64,000 nt of DNA, taken from positions 1-64,000 of the forward strand of contig NZ_JANUGY010000017.1 of the NCBI RefSeq assembly GCF_024756235.1. Reading direction: 5' to 3'. The stretch's first letter is position 1, and each line of letters opens with the position of its first letter. This DNA comes from Massilia kyonggiensis (GTDB lineage: Bacteria > Pseudomonadota > Gammaproteobacteria > Burkholderiales > Burkholderiaceae_D). The position numbers were made by a program, and so were the translations under genes. Shown piece after piece: positions 24,998 to 33,812 of the stretch. The notes below the pieces were generated by a model. The model was not told where the DNA came from, ran no database searches, and saw only the letters and a list, made by a program, of their open reading frames with translations.

Positions 24998-25149
24998 GCG
25001 GACGTGTCTCCTGGCGTCGGTCTGCGGCCGATTATGTATGAATTTTTACACAACGTAAATCGATGAAAGATTATTTTCAAAAATGTTGTTGAGTCGGGCG
25101 CAGTAACTGTTTTACATTAAAAAACATTAACTCATTGACATCCGGTCAC
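24998..25149. promoter_or_regulatory. Divergent promoter region of the cyanophycin locus
   Basis: An AT-rich gap between the divergent hydrolase and regulator genes. TTACATTAAAAAACATTAA around 25110-25132 is a repeated CATTAA-like pattern and is the best place to look for an RpiR operator. No exact palindrome was found. Confidence 0.4.
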
Positions 25150-26079
25150 ATGACTTCTGCCGTCCCGTCCAGCGCTTCGCCCGACATCGGTTTCGCCGAA
25201 TCTTCGCTCGGCCAGTCGTTGCTGCGGGTGCTGGCGGAAGGCTCGGCGTCGAACCGCGCGATCGCGGATTACGTGCTGCGCAACCAGGTGCGAGTGACGG
25301 CACTCGGCATCGAGGAACTGGCCGACGCGTGCGACGTGTCGACGGCGACCATCAGCCGCTTCGCGCGCGATCTCGGCTTTAGAAACTACGCGGCGATGCG
25401 CGGCGCGGTGGCGGAGACGCTGCAGTCCGTGCTGCAGCCCGTCGAAAAGCTGCGCAGCACGATCGCACGGCGCACCGCGAAAGCGTCGCCCGCGTTGGAA
25501 AGCCTGGGCTATGCGGAAGCGGCCATCACGGCCACGAGCCGCGCGCTGTCCGGCACGCAGATCGACCGCGTCGGCGCCGTGCTCACGAAGGCGCGCACCG
25601 TGTACGTGCTGGGGTTCGGCCTGTCGTCGTTCCTTGCGGGCGCGCTCGCGATGCACCTGCAGCCGTTCTGTCGCCACGTCGTCGAAGCGGCGGCCAGCGG
25701 CGGTACGGAAGTCGCGGCAAGTCACCTCGCGACCATCACCGGCAAGGACGTGCTGGTCGTGATCTCGCTGCCGCGCTACACGCTGGACGCCGCGTCGCTG
25801 ACGCGGTTCGCACGCGATGCCGGCGCGACCATCGTCTCCATCACCGATTCGCCCGCGTCGCCGCTCGCCGAACTGGGTCACCACGTGCTGTACGCGCACA
25901 GCACGCACCCGGTACTGCCCAGCAGTTCGAGCGCCGCGCTGGCCGTCATCGAAGCGCTGGCCGTGTCGCTGATGACGTCCAACAAGGCCAACGTGGCCAA
26001 GGCGGCCCGCCACACCGAGGCGATCGCCGCGTATCTCTACGGCGAACACCAGATTCGCAAGCTCGTCAAAAAAACCTGA
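25150..26079 (+). CDS. MurR/RpiR family transcriptional regulator
   Basis: The ~309-residue product has an N-terminal HTH of the RpiR type (about 15-85: ELADACDVSTATISRFARDLGFRNYAAMR) and a C-terminal SIS domain (about 120-265: ARTVYVLGFGLSSFLAGALAMHL ... DVLVVISLPRYTLDAA). SIS domains normally bind phosphosugars, but RpiR proteins next to amino-acid genes are known. It is the first gene of a plus-strand unit with the TonB receptor and cyanophycinase, and it is divergent from the hydrolase/transporter pair, so it probably controls both. The start is uncertain: the frame also opens with a TTG at 25135, and neither has a strong RBS. Confidence 0.9.
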   Translation: MTSAVPSSASPDIGFAESSLGQSLLRVLAEGSASNRAIADYVLRNQVRVTALGIEELADACDVSTATISRFARDLGFRNYAAMRGAVAETLQSVLQPVEKLRSTIARRTAKASPALESLGYAEAAITATSRALSGTQIDRVGAVLTKARTVYVLGFGLSSFLAGALAMHLQPFCRHVVEAAASGGTEVAASHLATITGKDVLVVISLPRYTLDAASLTRFARDAGATIVSITDSPASPLAELGHHVLYAHSTHPVLPSSSSAALAVIEALAVSLMTSNKANVAKAARHTEAIAAYLYGEHQIRKLVKKT

Positions 26080-26112
26080 GTCACCACAAGACACCAAGAG
26101 GGAGAGCACCGC

Positions 26113-28863
26113 ATGACCAACCACATTTCGAGAGCCCTGCAACCGACCATCCTCGCGGCGGCCGTCGCGGCCCTGATGGCCCAGCACGCGACCGCGCAGA
26201 CGCAGGCGCAGGCGGACGAACCGAAGATGCACCGCGTGGAGATCACCGGCTCGTCGATCAAGCGCATCGACACGGAGACCGCGCTGCCCGTGCAGCTGAT
26301 CACGCGCGAGGACATCGAGAAGATGGGCGCGACGACGGCCGCGGAACTGGTCAAGAACATCAGCGCGAACACGGCGCCGGTGACGGACGGTCCCAGCATC
26401 ACGGACGGCACGTCCGGCCAGCGCGGCCTGAACGGCGCCAACCTGCGCGGCCTCGGCGTGTCGTCCACGCTGGTCCTGCTGAACGGCCGCCGCCTCGCCA
26501 ACTTCGCCTCGCCCGGCGACAACTCGGGCGTCGACCTCAACAACATCCCGGCGGGCGCGATCCAGCGCGTCGAGGTGCTGAAGGATGGCGCCTCCGCGAT
26601 CTACGGTACCGATGCCATCGGCGGCGTGATCAACTTCATCACGCGCAAGGACTACACGGGCATCGACCTGGCGGCATCGGCCGCGGGTACGCAGCAGGGC
26701 GGGGCGGGCAAGAAGACGCTGAGCCTCAGCGGCGGCACGGGCGACTTGAGCACCGACCGCTTCAACGTGTTCGGCGTGCTCGACATCCAGCAGCTCGACC
26801 GCCTGCGTTCCGGCCAGCGCCGCTTCATCTCCGAGCACCCGCTCGCGACGACGCTGCCGGCGCAGATGTCCAGCAACACCTTCCCGGCCAATATCGACAT
26901 CTCGGCCGCGCAGCGTGCCGCCCTGATCGGCGCGGGCCTGCTGCCGGCCGGCAGCCGCGCGAGCCGCGTCAACCCGAGCGCGCCGAAGTGCAATCCGCCC
27001 GCCACCGTGTATGCCGAGAAGGGACCGGGCGGCGTGGCCGGCTGCAGCTACGACTACATGGAAGACACGGAGATCTACCCGGACTCGCGCAAGATCGGCT
27101 TCATCGGCCGCGCGACCTTCCAGCTCGATCCGGACAACCAGCTGTTCGCCGAGCTGGTGCAGACGCAGGCCAAGACCAAATACGTGCTGTCGCCGAACCC
27201 GGTGTCGACCCTGCGCAACCTGCCCGTCAGCATCCTGCCGGAGGCGTACCGCAACGCGTTGTCGGCGCCCGGCTTGCCCGCCACGGTCAACCGGATCCGC
27301 TACCGGATGTCGGAAGCGGGCAACCGCACCAACGACGTGACGAGTACCGGCCAGCGCCTGCTGCTGGGCGCCACGGGTACCCTCAAAGGCTGGGACTACG
27401 ACGTGGCGCTGGGCCGCGCCGAGAACAAGGCCATCGACAAGTACGTCGACGGCTACTTCCTGTACGACCAGTTCGAGGCCGGCGTGCGCTCGGGCGCGAT
27501 CAATCCGTTCGGGCCGTCGTCGCAGGCCGGCCGGGACCTCATCAACAAGATCCGGGTCAACGACGAAGCACGCAATGCAAAGGGCGTGTCGACTTCCCTC
27601 GACGGCAAGATGTCGCGTTCGTTGACGGCGCTGGCGGGCGGCGACCTGGCGCTGGCGGTCGGCGGCGAACTGCGTCACGAGCACCAGACGTTCAGGCCGT
27701 CGGACCTGCTGCGCTCGAATAACATCCAGGGTGACCGCGACAGCACCATTCCGGCCGGCGAGCTGGCCGACGTCGAGACCGCGGACAACACGAGAAAAGT
27801 GGCCTCCGTGTACACCGAGGTGGTCGCGCCGTTCACCAAGGAACTCGAGATGCAGTTCGCGGTGCGCTACGACCACTACAGCGAAGTGGGCAACACGACC
27901 AATCCGAAGATCGGCCTGCGCTGGCAGCCGATGCAGTCGCTGCTGGTGCGCGCGTCCGCGGGCACGGGCTTCCGCGCGCCGTCGCTGTCGGACCTGAAGC
28001 GCCCGACGATCTTCGGCACGACGGCCGGCATCCTGACCGACCCGCAGTGCGTGAAGCAGGAAGGCAGCATCGACACGTGTACCGACCAGTGGGACGTCGA
28101 GCGCCGTTCGAACCCGAACCTGAAGCCGGAGAAATCGCGCGAGTTCTCGCTGGGCGTCGTGTTCGAACCGGTCAAGCGCACGAGCCTCTCGATCGACTAC
28201 TGGAACATCGAGAAGCGCGACGTGATCAGCACCCTGGGCGAACAGGTCATCATCGAAAACCCGGCCGCCTACAACGGCAAGTACATCCAGCGCGACGAGG
28301 ACGGCTTCATCTCCAACATCCTCCTGATGAAGGAAAACCAGGGCAAGCTCAGGACGTCGGGCTTCGACATCGCCGGCGACTGGCGCTCCGAGCGCGGACC
28401 GTGGGGCCGCTTCGGCGTCAACCTGTCCGGCACGCTGATCCTGCACTACGACCGCCAGTTCGGTCCGCAGGAACCGTTCCGCACGAACCTGGGCGTGTTC
28501 CTGAACGACCAGGCGATCCAGAAGTGGCGCCACCGCGTAAACTTCGAGTGGGACAACGGCCCGGTCACGCTCACGCTGGCGAACCAGTACTCGATGGGCT
28601 ACACGGACCAGAACACGACCTACGACCCGTACACGGACACGCTGCTGGCGCCGAACCACGTGAAGTACTACTCGCTGTGGGACCTGACGGGCAGCTGGAC
28701 GGTCAGCAAGCAGCTCAAGGTGCGCGCGGGCGTGCTGAACATGTTCAACGCGGATCCGCCGTTCTCGAACCAGGCCTGGTTCTTCCTGGCCGGGTATGAC
28801 CCGAGCTACACGGACCCGCGCGGCCGCAGCGCGTTCGTGAGCGTGAACTACTCGTTCCGCTGA
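26113..28863 (+). CDS. TonB-dependent receptor of the cyanophycin locus
   Basis: A 916-residue outer-membrane receptor. The signal peptide is residues 1-28 (ATAQ), followed by the TonB box (MHRVEITGSSIKR) and the plug domain with LRGLGVSSTLVLLNGRRLANF and IQRVEVLKDGASAIYGTDAIGGVINFIT. This is the variant with a long plug used for peptides and complex oligomers. The barrel ends in SVNYSFR, preceded by alternating strands. The cyanophycinase gene starts 1 base after its stop, so the two are translationally coupled and very likely serve one substrate: products of the secreted cyanophycinase. GGGAGAG lies 6 bases upstream of the ATG. Confidence 0.92.
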   Translation: MTNHISRALQPTILAAAVAALMAQHATAQTQAQADEPKMHRVEITGSSIKRIDTETALPVQLITREDIEKMGATTAAELVKNISANTAPVTDGPSITDGTSGQRGLNGANLRGLGVSSTLVLLNGRRLANFASPGDNSGVDLNNIPAGAIQRVEVLKDGASAIYGTDAIGGVINFITRKDYTGIDLAASAAGTQQGGAGKKTLSLSGGTGDLSTDRFNVFGVLDIQQLDRLRSGQRRFISEHPLATTLPAQMSSNTFPANIDISAAQRAALIGAGLLPAGSRASRVNPSAPKCNPPATVYAEKGPGGVAGCSYDYMEDTEIYPDSRKIGFIGRATFQLDPDNQLFAELVQTQAKTKYVLSPNPVSTLRNLPVSILPEAYRNALSAPGLPATVNRIRYRMSEAGNRTNDVTSTGQRLLLGATGTLKGWDYDVALGRAENKAIDKYVDGYFLYDQFEAGVRSGAINPFGPSSQAGRDLINKIRVNDEARNAKGVSTSLDGKMSRSLTALAGGDLALAVGGELRHEHQTFRPSDLLRSNNIQGDRDSTIPAGELADVETADNTRKVASVYTEVVAPFTKELEMQFAVRYDHYSEVGNTTNPKIGLRWQPMQSLLVRASAGTGFRAPSLSDLKRPTIFGTTAGILTDPQCVKQEGSIDTCTDQWDVERRSNPNLKPEKSREFSLGVVFEPVKRTSLSIDYWNIEKRDVISTLGEQVIIENPAAYNGKYIQRDEDGFISNILLMKENQGKLRTSGFDIAGDWRSERGPWGRFGVNLSGTLILHYDRQFGPQEPFRTNLGVFLNDQAIQKWRHRVNFEWDNGPVTLTLANQYSMGYTDQNTTYDPYTDTLLAPNHVKYYSLWDLTGSWTVSKQLKVRAGVLNMFNADPPFSNQAWFFLAGYDPSYTDPRGRSAFVSVNYSFR

Positions 28864-28864
28864 C

Positions 28865-30076
28865 ATGCTGAAGAGAGTGTGTGTCGCGCTGGCGCTGGCG
28901 GTATGCGCCGGGGCAGTGATGGCGGCCGACGGCGCGGCGCCGAAGGGATCGCTGGTCATCATCGGCGGCGGCCTGCGCGTCAACAATGCCGAGGTGTGGG
29001 AAAAAATCGTCGCACTGGCGGGCGGGAAGGGAGCGCGCATCGCCGTGCTGCCGACGGCCGCGCAGACACCCGCGAAGGAAGCGCAACTCACGGTGGACGC
29101 GCTGAACCGCTACGGCGCGCGCGCGTTCGTCGTGCCGGTCGCGCCCATGCTGGCCGGGACCGACGTGCGCAAGGCCGCGGACGATCCGGCGCTGGCCGAG
29201 GCAATCCGCAAGGCCGGCGGCGCGTTCTTCACGGGCGGAGACCAGGCTCGCATCACGGGCTCGCTGCGGCGCGCGGACGGCAGCAACACGGCCGTGCTGG
29301 ATGCGCTGTGGGCGCTGTACCGGCGCGGCGGCGTCATCGCGGGCACGAGCGCCGGCGCCGCCATCATGAGCAGCACCATGTTCAACGATCCGCCGCTGGA
29401 CGTGATGCCGGTACTGAAGAACGGCGTGGTGGACGGCAAGGACGTCGCGCCGGGCCTCGGCTTCATCGGCGACGACGTCTTCGTCGACCAGCACCTGCTC
29501 GCGCGCGGCCGCTTCGGCCGCATGCTGCCCGCCATGCTGGCCAAGGGCTATACGCTGGGACTGGGCATCGACGAGAACACGGCTGCCGTCGTGGGCCCAT
29601 CGCGCGACGTCACGGTGATCGGCTACCGGGGCGCGCTCGTGCTCGACCTGAAGGGGGCAAGCACCGACAGGTCGCAGCTGGGATTCAATCTCGCCAATGC
29701 GCGCATCAGCTACCTGGACAGCGGCGACCGGTTCAACCTGGCCACGCGCACGTACACGCCGGGACCAGGCAAGGAGCCCGTGGACCGGCAATATGTCGAG
29801 CACCGGCCGCCGATTTTTTATACGGACATCCTCGGCAACACGGCGGTCGCGGACCTGCTCGAGAAGCTGGTCGACAGCGATCTGCAACGGGCCGTCGGCG
29901 TGGCGTTCGAAGGGCCGGACAGCCAGTCTCCGGAACGCGGGTTCGAGTTCACGTTTACGCGCGTGCCGGATACCGCGGAATTCGTCACGAACCGCGAGGA
30001 TGCGTATTCGATCTACCGGATCAGGATGGACGTGCGGCCGGTGCGGATTCGCCAGCCGTTCTACACGGCCGATTAA
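28865..30076 (+). CDS. Secreted cyanophycinase (S51-like serine peptidase)
   Basis: It cuts the storage polymer cyanophycin (poly-Asp with Arg side chains) into beta-Asp-Arg dipeptides. The 403-residue product has a signal peptide (1-20, AVMAAD), so it acts outside the cytoplasm (CphE type) rather than on an internal reserve (CphB type). The family block GGVIAGTSAGAAIMSS carries nucleophile Ser162. 'AFFTGGDQARITGSL' and the DQHLLARGRFGRM region, conserved in cyanophycinases, are also present. About 110 extra C-terminal residues follow the catalytic domain, as in the longer extracellular enzymes. The start overlaps the context of the TonB receptor stop (1-base gap). No cyanophycin synthetase gene is in the window. 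Confidence 0.92.
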   Translation: MLKRVCVALALAVCAGAVMAADGAAPKGSLVIIGGGLRVNNAEVWEKIVALAGGKGARIAVLPTAAQTPAKEAQLTVDALNRYGARAFVVPVAPMLAGTDVRKAADDPALAEAIRKAGGAFFTGGDQARITGSLRRADGSNTAVLDALWALYRRGGVIAGTSAGAAIMSSTMFNDPPLDVMPVLKNGVVDGKDVAPGLGFIGDDVFVDQHLLARGRFGRMLPAMLAKGYTLGLGIDENTAAVVGPSRDVTVIGYRGALVLDLKGASTDRSQLGFNLANARISYLDSGDRFNLATRTYTPGPGKEPVDRQYVEHRPPIFYTDILGNTAVADLLEKLVDSDLQRAVGVAFEGPDSQSPERGFEFTFTRVPDTAEFVTNREDAYSIYRIRMDVRPVRIRQPFYTAD

Positions 30077-30960
30077 GACAGCAGCGCCGCATCCACCTTG
30101 CGGAAGATACACAGCGCCGCATAGGCCGCGCTATCGACCGCCCGGCAGAACTCGGGATACGTCTGGAAATGCCGCGCCGACCAGTGGAACTCGGGTACGA
30201 GATCGCTGATGCCGAAGCGCGCGAGCGATTCATCCTTGTCCGGGTCGTGCGAGAGGCGCTGGCGCGGCGTGCGGATGGCGATCCAGTGACTCAGCTGGCC
30301 ATACCTGCCGAGGTTCGCACCGCCGTCGTCGACGAGGGCGTAGATGAAGCGCCCGTCGGTCGTGGGACGTTCGGCGACGACGACATTCTTACCCTTGTTC
30401 CTGACCGCGAAGCCGTGCGGCGCAAGCATCTGCGCGAACCGCTCGCGCAGCAGTTGTACGCGCCCGGCCCAGGGCAGCGCGTCGAATTGCGGATCGTCGC
30501 GCAGGCCGGCGGCGCGGATCGCACGCGCCTTGACCTCGCGCGACCAGCGCACAGTCTCTTCGTGGATGGGATTCAGGTAGTCTTCGAGGCACAGCTTGAT
30601 CGCCGGCTCGATCTGCGGCGCGACCAGGTCGGTCGGCGAGACGAGCGTGGGGGCCCGCTCGCGCAAGGCCTCCAGCAGTGTCGAGCGATAAGGTTGCGTG
30701 GGTGAGTAGAGGCCCTTGAGTTCGTCGATCGGCCCGCGCAGCGCCGACAGCCGTTCCATCGCGCGTTCGCGCCAGTATGCATGCAACTGCGCCCTGGCTT
30801 CAGGCGTCGGCGCGAAGGCGAGCATGCGATCGCGCCCGATGGCGGCTTCTTCACCGTAGCCGGCGGCCGCGAGGTCGTCCCAGAGGGTTTCCAGGTCGGC
30901 ACCGACGTGCACGAGCGCCAGCGCGAGGGTCCGGGACGGATCCATCGCACCGGCGCCCAT
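30073..30960 (-). CDS. Hypothetical protein coupled to uvrA
   Basis: I do not recognise this protein of about 295 residues. The N-terminal half is helical (MDPSRTLALALVHVGADLETLWDDLAAAGYGEE). The C-terminal half has a mixed fold with conserved-looking RFIYALVDDGGANLGRYGQLSHWIAIRTPRQRL and a Trp/His-rich FHWSARHFQTYPEF. There is no signal peptide. It follows uvrA on the same strand. A GTG at 30966 would overlap the uvrA stop (GTGA), but ATG at 30960 has the better RBS spacing. Either way it is translationally close to uvrA. Its stop codon shares TTAA with the convergent cyanophycinase stop. Confidence 0.75.
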   Translation of the reverse strand: MGAGAMDPSRTLALALVHVGADLETLWDDLAAAGYGEEAAIGRDRMLAFAPTPEARAQLHAYWRERAMERLSALRGPIDELKGLYSPTQPYRSTLLEALRERAPTLVSPTDLVAPQIEPAIKLCLEDYLNPIHEETVRWSREVKARAIRAAGLRDDPQFDALPWAGRVQLLRERFAQMLAPHGFAVRNKGKNVVVAERPTTDGRFIYALVDDGGANLGRYGQLSHWIAIRTPRQRLSHDPDKDESLARFGISDLVPEFHWSARHFQTYPEFCRAVDSAAYAALCIFRKVDAALLS

Positions 30961-30962
30961 CG

Positions 30963-33812
30963 TCACGCCTTGAGCAGCGGCTTGAGGTACTTGCCGGTGA
31001 CGCTGGCCGGATTGTCGGCCACGTCTTCCGGCGTGCCGTGCGCGACGATCGTGCCGCCGCCCGCGCCGCCTTCCGGCCCCAGGTCGACGATCCAGTCCGC
31101 CGTCTTGATGACGTCCAGGTTGTGCTCGATGATGACGAGCGTGTTGCCCTGGTCGCGCAGGCGGTGGATCACCTTCAGCAGCAGGTCGATGTCGGCGAAG
31201 TGCAGGCCCGTCGTCGGCTCGTCGAGGATGTACAGCGTACGGCCGGTATCCCGCTTGGACAGTTCCAGCGACAGCTTCACCCGCTGCGCCTCGCCGCCGG
31301 ACAGCGTGGTCGCGCTCTGGCCCAGCTTGATGTAGCCGAGGCCCACGTCCAGCAGCGTGTGCAGCTTGCGCGCGATGACCGGCACGGCCTTGAAGAACTC
31401 GTGCGCATCCTCGACCGTCATCTCCAGCACTTCGGTGATGTTCTTGCCCTTGTACTCGACTTCCAGCGTCTCGCGGTTATAGCGCTTGCCGTGGCAGACG
31501 TCGCAGGGCACGTACACGTCCGGCAGGAAGTGCATCTCGACCTTGATGACGCCGTCGCCCTGGCACGCCTCGCAGCGGCCGCCCTTCACGTTGAACGAGA
31601 AGCGGCCCGCCGAATAGCCACGTTCCTTCGCGGTCGGCACCGTCGCGAACAGGTCGCGGATCGGCGTGAACACGCCCGTGTACGTGGCCGGGTTCGAACG
31701 CGGCGTGCGGCCGATCGGCGCCTGGTCGACCGAGATCACCTTGTCGAAGTGTTCCAGGCCGTGGATGGCGTCGTGCGGCGCCGGTTCCGTCTGCGAACCG
31801 TACAGGTGGCGCGACAGTGCCGGGTACAGCGTGTCGTTCACGAGCGTCGACTTGCCGGAACCCGACACGCCCGTCACGCACGTCAGCAGGCCCACCGGCA
31901 GTTCGAGCGACACGTTCTTCAGGTTGTTGCCGGTCGCGCCCGTGATGACGAGCTGGCGATCCGGGTCGGCCTGCGTGCGCTTCTTCGGCACGTGGATCTT
32001 CTTCTTGCCCGACAGGTACGCCGCCGTCAGCGACTCCTTGCTTTTCATGATGTCCTTGAGCGAGCCCTCGGCGATCACGGCGCCGCCGTGCACGCCCGCG
32101 CCCGGACCCATGTCGACGATGTAGTCCGCCGTGCGGATCGCATCTTCGTCGTGTTCGACGACCAGCACGCTGTTGCCGATGTCGCGCAGGTGCTTCAGCG
32201 TCGCGATCAGGCGGTCGTTGTCGCGCTGGTGCAGGCCGATCGACGGCTCGTCCAGCACGTACATCACACCCGTCAGGCCGGAACCGATCTGCGACGCAAG
32301 GCGGATGCGCTGCGCTTCGCCGCCCGACAGCGTGTCGGCGCTGCGGTCCAGCGACAGGTAATCGAGGCCCACGTCGTTCAGGAACGACAGGCGCGCGACG
32401 ATCTCCTTGATGACGCGCTCGGCGATGTCCTTCTTCGCGCCCGTCAGTTCCAGGTCCTTGAAGTAGCCGAGGCAGTCGCGCAGCGGCGTCTTCGCGACTT
32501 CATAGATGGCGCGCTGCTGCCGGCCGTTGCCGATCTTGACGTAGCGCGCTTCCGTGCGCAGGCGCGCGCCGCCGCACGACGGGCACTCCTTCTCGTTGAT
32601 GAACTTCGCCAGCTCTTCCTTCACGGCCATCGAATCCGTCTCGCGGTAGCGGCGCTGCAGGTTGTTCACGACGCCTTCGAACGTGTGCTCGCGCATCACC
32701 GTGCGGCCACGCTCGTTCACGTACGCGAACGGCACCGACGTCTTGCCGGAGCCGAACAGCACGACGTCCTGCGCGGATTTCGGCAGCTGCTCGAACGGCT
32801 TGTCGAGGTCGAAGCCGTAGTGCGACGCGAGGCTCGTCAGCATCTGGTAGTAGAACTGGTTGCGGCGATCCCAGCCCTTCACGGCGCCGGACGCCAGCGA
32901 CAGGTTCGGAAACGCGACGATGCGCTTCGGATCGAAGAACTCGATGTGGCCCAGGCCATCGCATTCCTGGCAGGCGCCCATCGGGTTATTGAAGGAGAAC
33001 AGGCGCGGCTCCAGCTCCTGCAGCGAATAGCCGCAGACGTTGCACGCGAACTTGTTCGAGTAGATGTGCTCCTTCTCCGTGTCCATCTCGTACGCGACGG
33101 CGCGGCCGTCCGCGATACGCAGCGCGGTCTCGAAGCTCTCGGCCAGGCGCTGCTTGATCTCGGCATTCACCTTCACGCGGTCGATGACGACGTCGATCGT
33201 GTGCTTTTCCGTCTTCTTGAGCTTCGGCAGGTCGTCGACGTCGTAGATCTTGGCCGCGTGCGTGCCGCTCTGGATGCGGAAGCGGACGAAACCCTGCGCC
33301 TGCATCGCCTCGAACAGGTCGCTGTGCTCGCCCTTGCGGTTCGCGACGACGGGCGCCAGGATCATCAGCTTGGTCCCTTCCGGCATGGCCAGCACGGCAT
33401 CGACCATCTGCGACACGGTCTGCGCGGCCAGCGGCTCTTCCGGGTGGTCCGGGCAGTAGGGCGTGCCGACGCGCGCGTACAGCAGGCGCAGGTAGTCGTG
33501 GATCTCGGTGACGGTGCCGACGGTCGAGCGCGGGTTGTGCGACGTCGCCTTCTGCTCGATGGAGATGGCGGGCGACAGGCCCTCGATCATGTCGACGTCC
33601 GGCTTTTCCATCAGCTGCAGGAACTGGCGCGCATAGGCCGACAGCGATTCGACGTAGCGGCGCTGGCCCTCGGCATACAGCGTGTCGAAGGCGAGCGACG
33701 ACTTGCCGGAACCCGACAGGCCGGTGATGACGATCAGCTTGTTGCGCGGCAGGTCGAGGTTGATGTTCTTGAGATTGTGCGTGCGGGCGCCGCGGATACG
33801 GATTTCTTCCAT
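30963..33812 (-). CDS. uvrA: Excinuclease ABC subunit A
   Basis: The damage-recognition ATPase of nucleotide excision repair, which loads UvrB at lesions. The 949-residue product is full length. It has two ABC ATPase modules with Walker A motifs GLSGSGKSSL (N-terminal) and GVSGSGKSTL (C-terminal), and two signature motifs LSGGEAQRIRLA and LSGGEAQRVKL. Two zinc modules are present: CNVCGYS...CQECDGLG and CEACQGDG...CDVCHGKRY. SOS control is supported by an exact LexA box 88 bases upstream. A small gene of unknown function follows and nearly overlaps the stop. The convergent/divergent uvrA-ssb arrangement is the usual one. Confidence 0.98.
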   Translation of the reverse strand: MEEIRIRGARTHNLKNINLDLPRNKLIVITGLSGSGKSSLAFDTLYAEGQRRYVESLSAYARQFLQLMEKPDVDMIEGLSPAISIEQKATSHNPRSTVGTVTEIHDYLRLLYARVGTPYCPDHPEEPLAAQTVSQMVDAVLAMPEGTKLMILAPVVANRKGEHSDLFEAMQAQGFVRFRIQSGTHAAKIYDVDDLPKLKKTEKHTIDVVIDRVKVNAEIKQRLAESFETALRIADGRAVAYEMDTEKEHIYSNKFACNVCGYSLQELEPRLFSFNNPMGACQECDGLGHIEFFDPKRIVAFPNLSLASGAVKGWDRRNQFYYQMLTSLASHYGFDLDKPFEQLPKSAQDVVLFGSGKTSVPFAYVNERGRTVMREHTFEGVVNNLQRRYRETDSMAVKEELAKFINEKECPSCGGARLRTEARYVKIGNGRQQRAIYEVAKTPLRDCLGYFKDLELTGAKKDIAERVIKEIVARLSFLNDVGLDYLSLDRSADTLSGGEAQRIRLASQIGSGLTGVMYVLDEPSIGLHQRDNDRLIATLKHLRDIGNSVLVVEHDEDAIRTADYIVDMGPGAGVHGGAVIAEGSLKDIMKSKESLTAAYLSGKKKIHVPKKRTQADPDRQLVITGATGNNLKNVSLELPVGLLTCVTGVSGSGKSTLVNDTLYPALSRHLYGSQTEPAPHDAIHGLEHFDKVISVDQAPIGRTPRSNPATYTGVFTPIRDLFATVPTAKERGYSAGRFSFNVKGGRCEACQGDGVIKVEMHFLPDVYVPCDVCHGKRYNRETLEVEYKGKNITEVLEMTVEDAHEFFKAVPVIARKLHTLLDVGLGYIKLGQSATTLSGGEAQRVKLSLELSKRDTGRTLYILDEPTTGLHFADIDLLLKVIHRLRDQGNTLVIIEHNLDVIKTADWIVDLGPEGGAGGGTIVAHGTPEDVADNPASVTGKYLKPLLKA

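Noticed and set aside
25135..25140. TTGACA as a -35 element
   Set aside because: No -10 hexamer at the right distance; it coincides with the start region of the RpiR gene.
25132..29091. 1319-codon minus-strand open frame across the RpiR and TonB receptor genes
   Set aside because: Antisense shadow caused by high-GC codon bias; Arg/Ala/Val/Gly-rich with no domain, while the plus strand encodes clear proteins.
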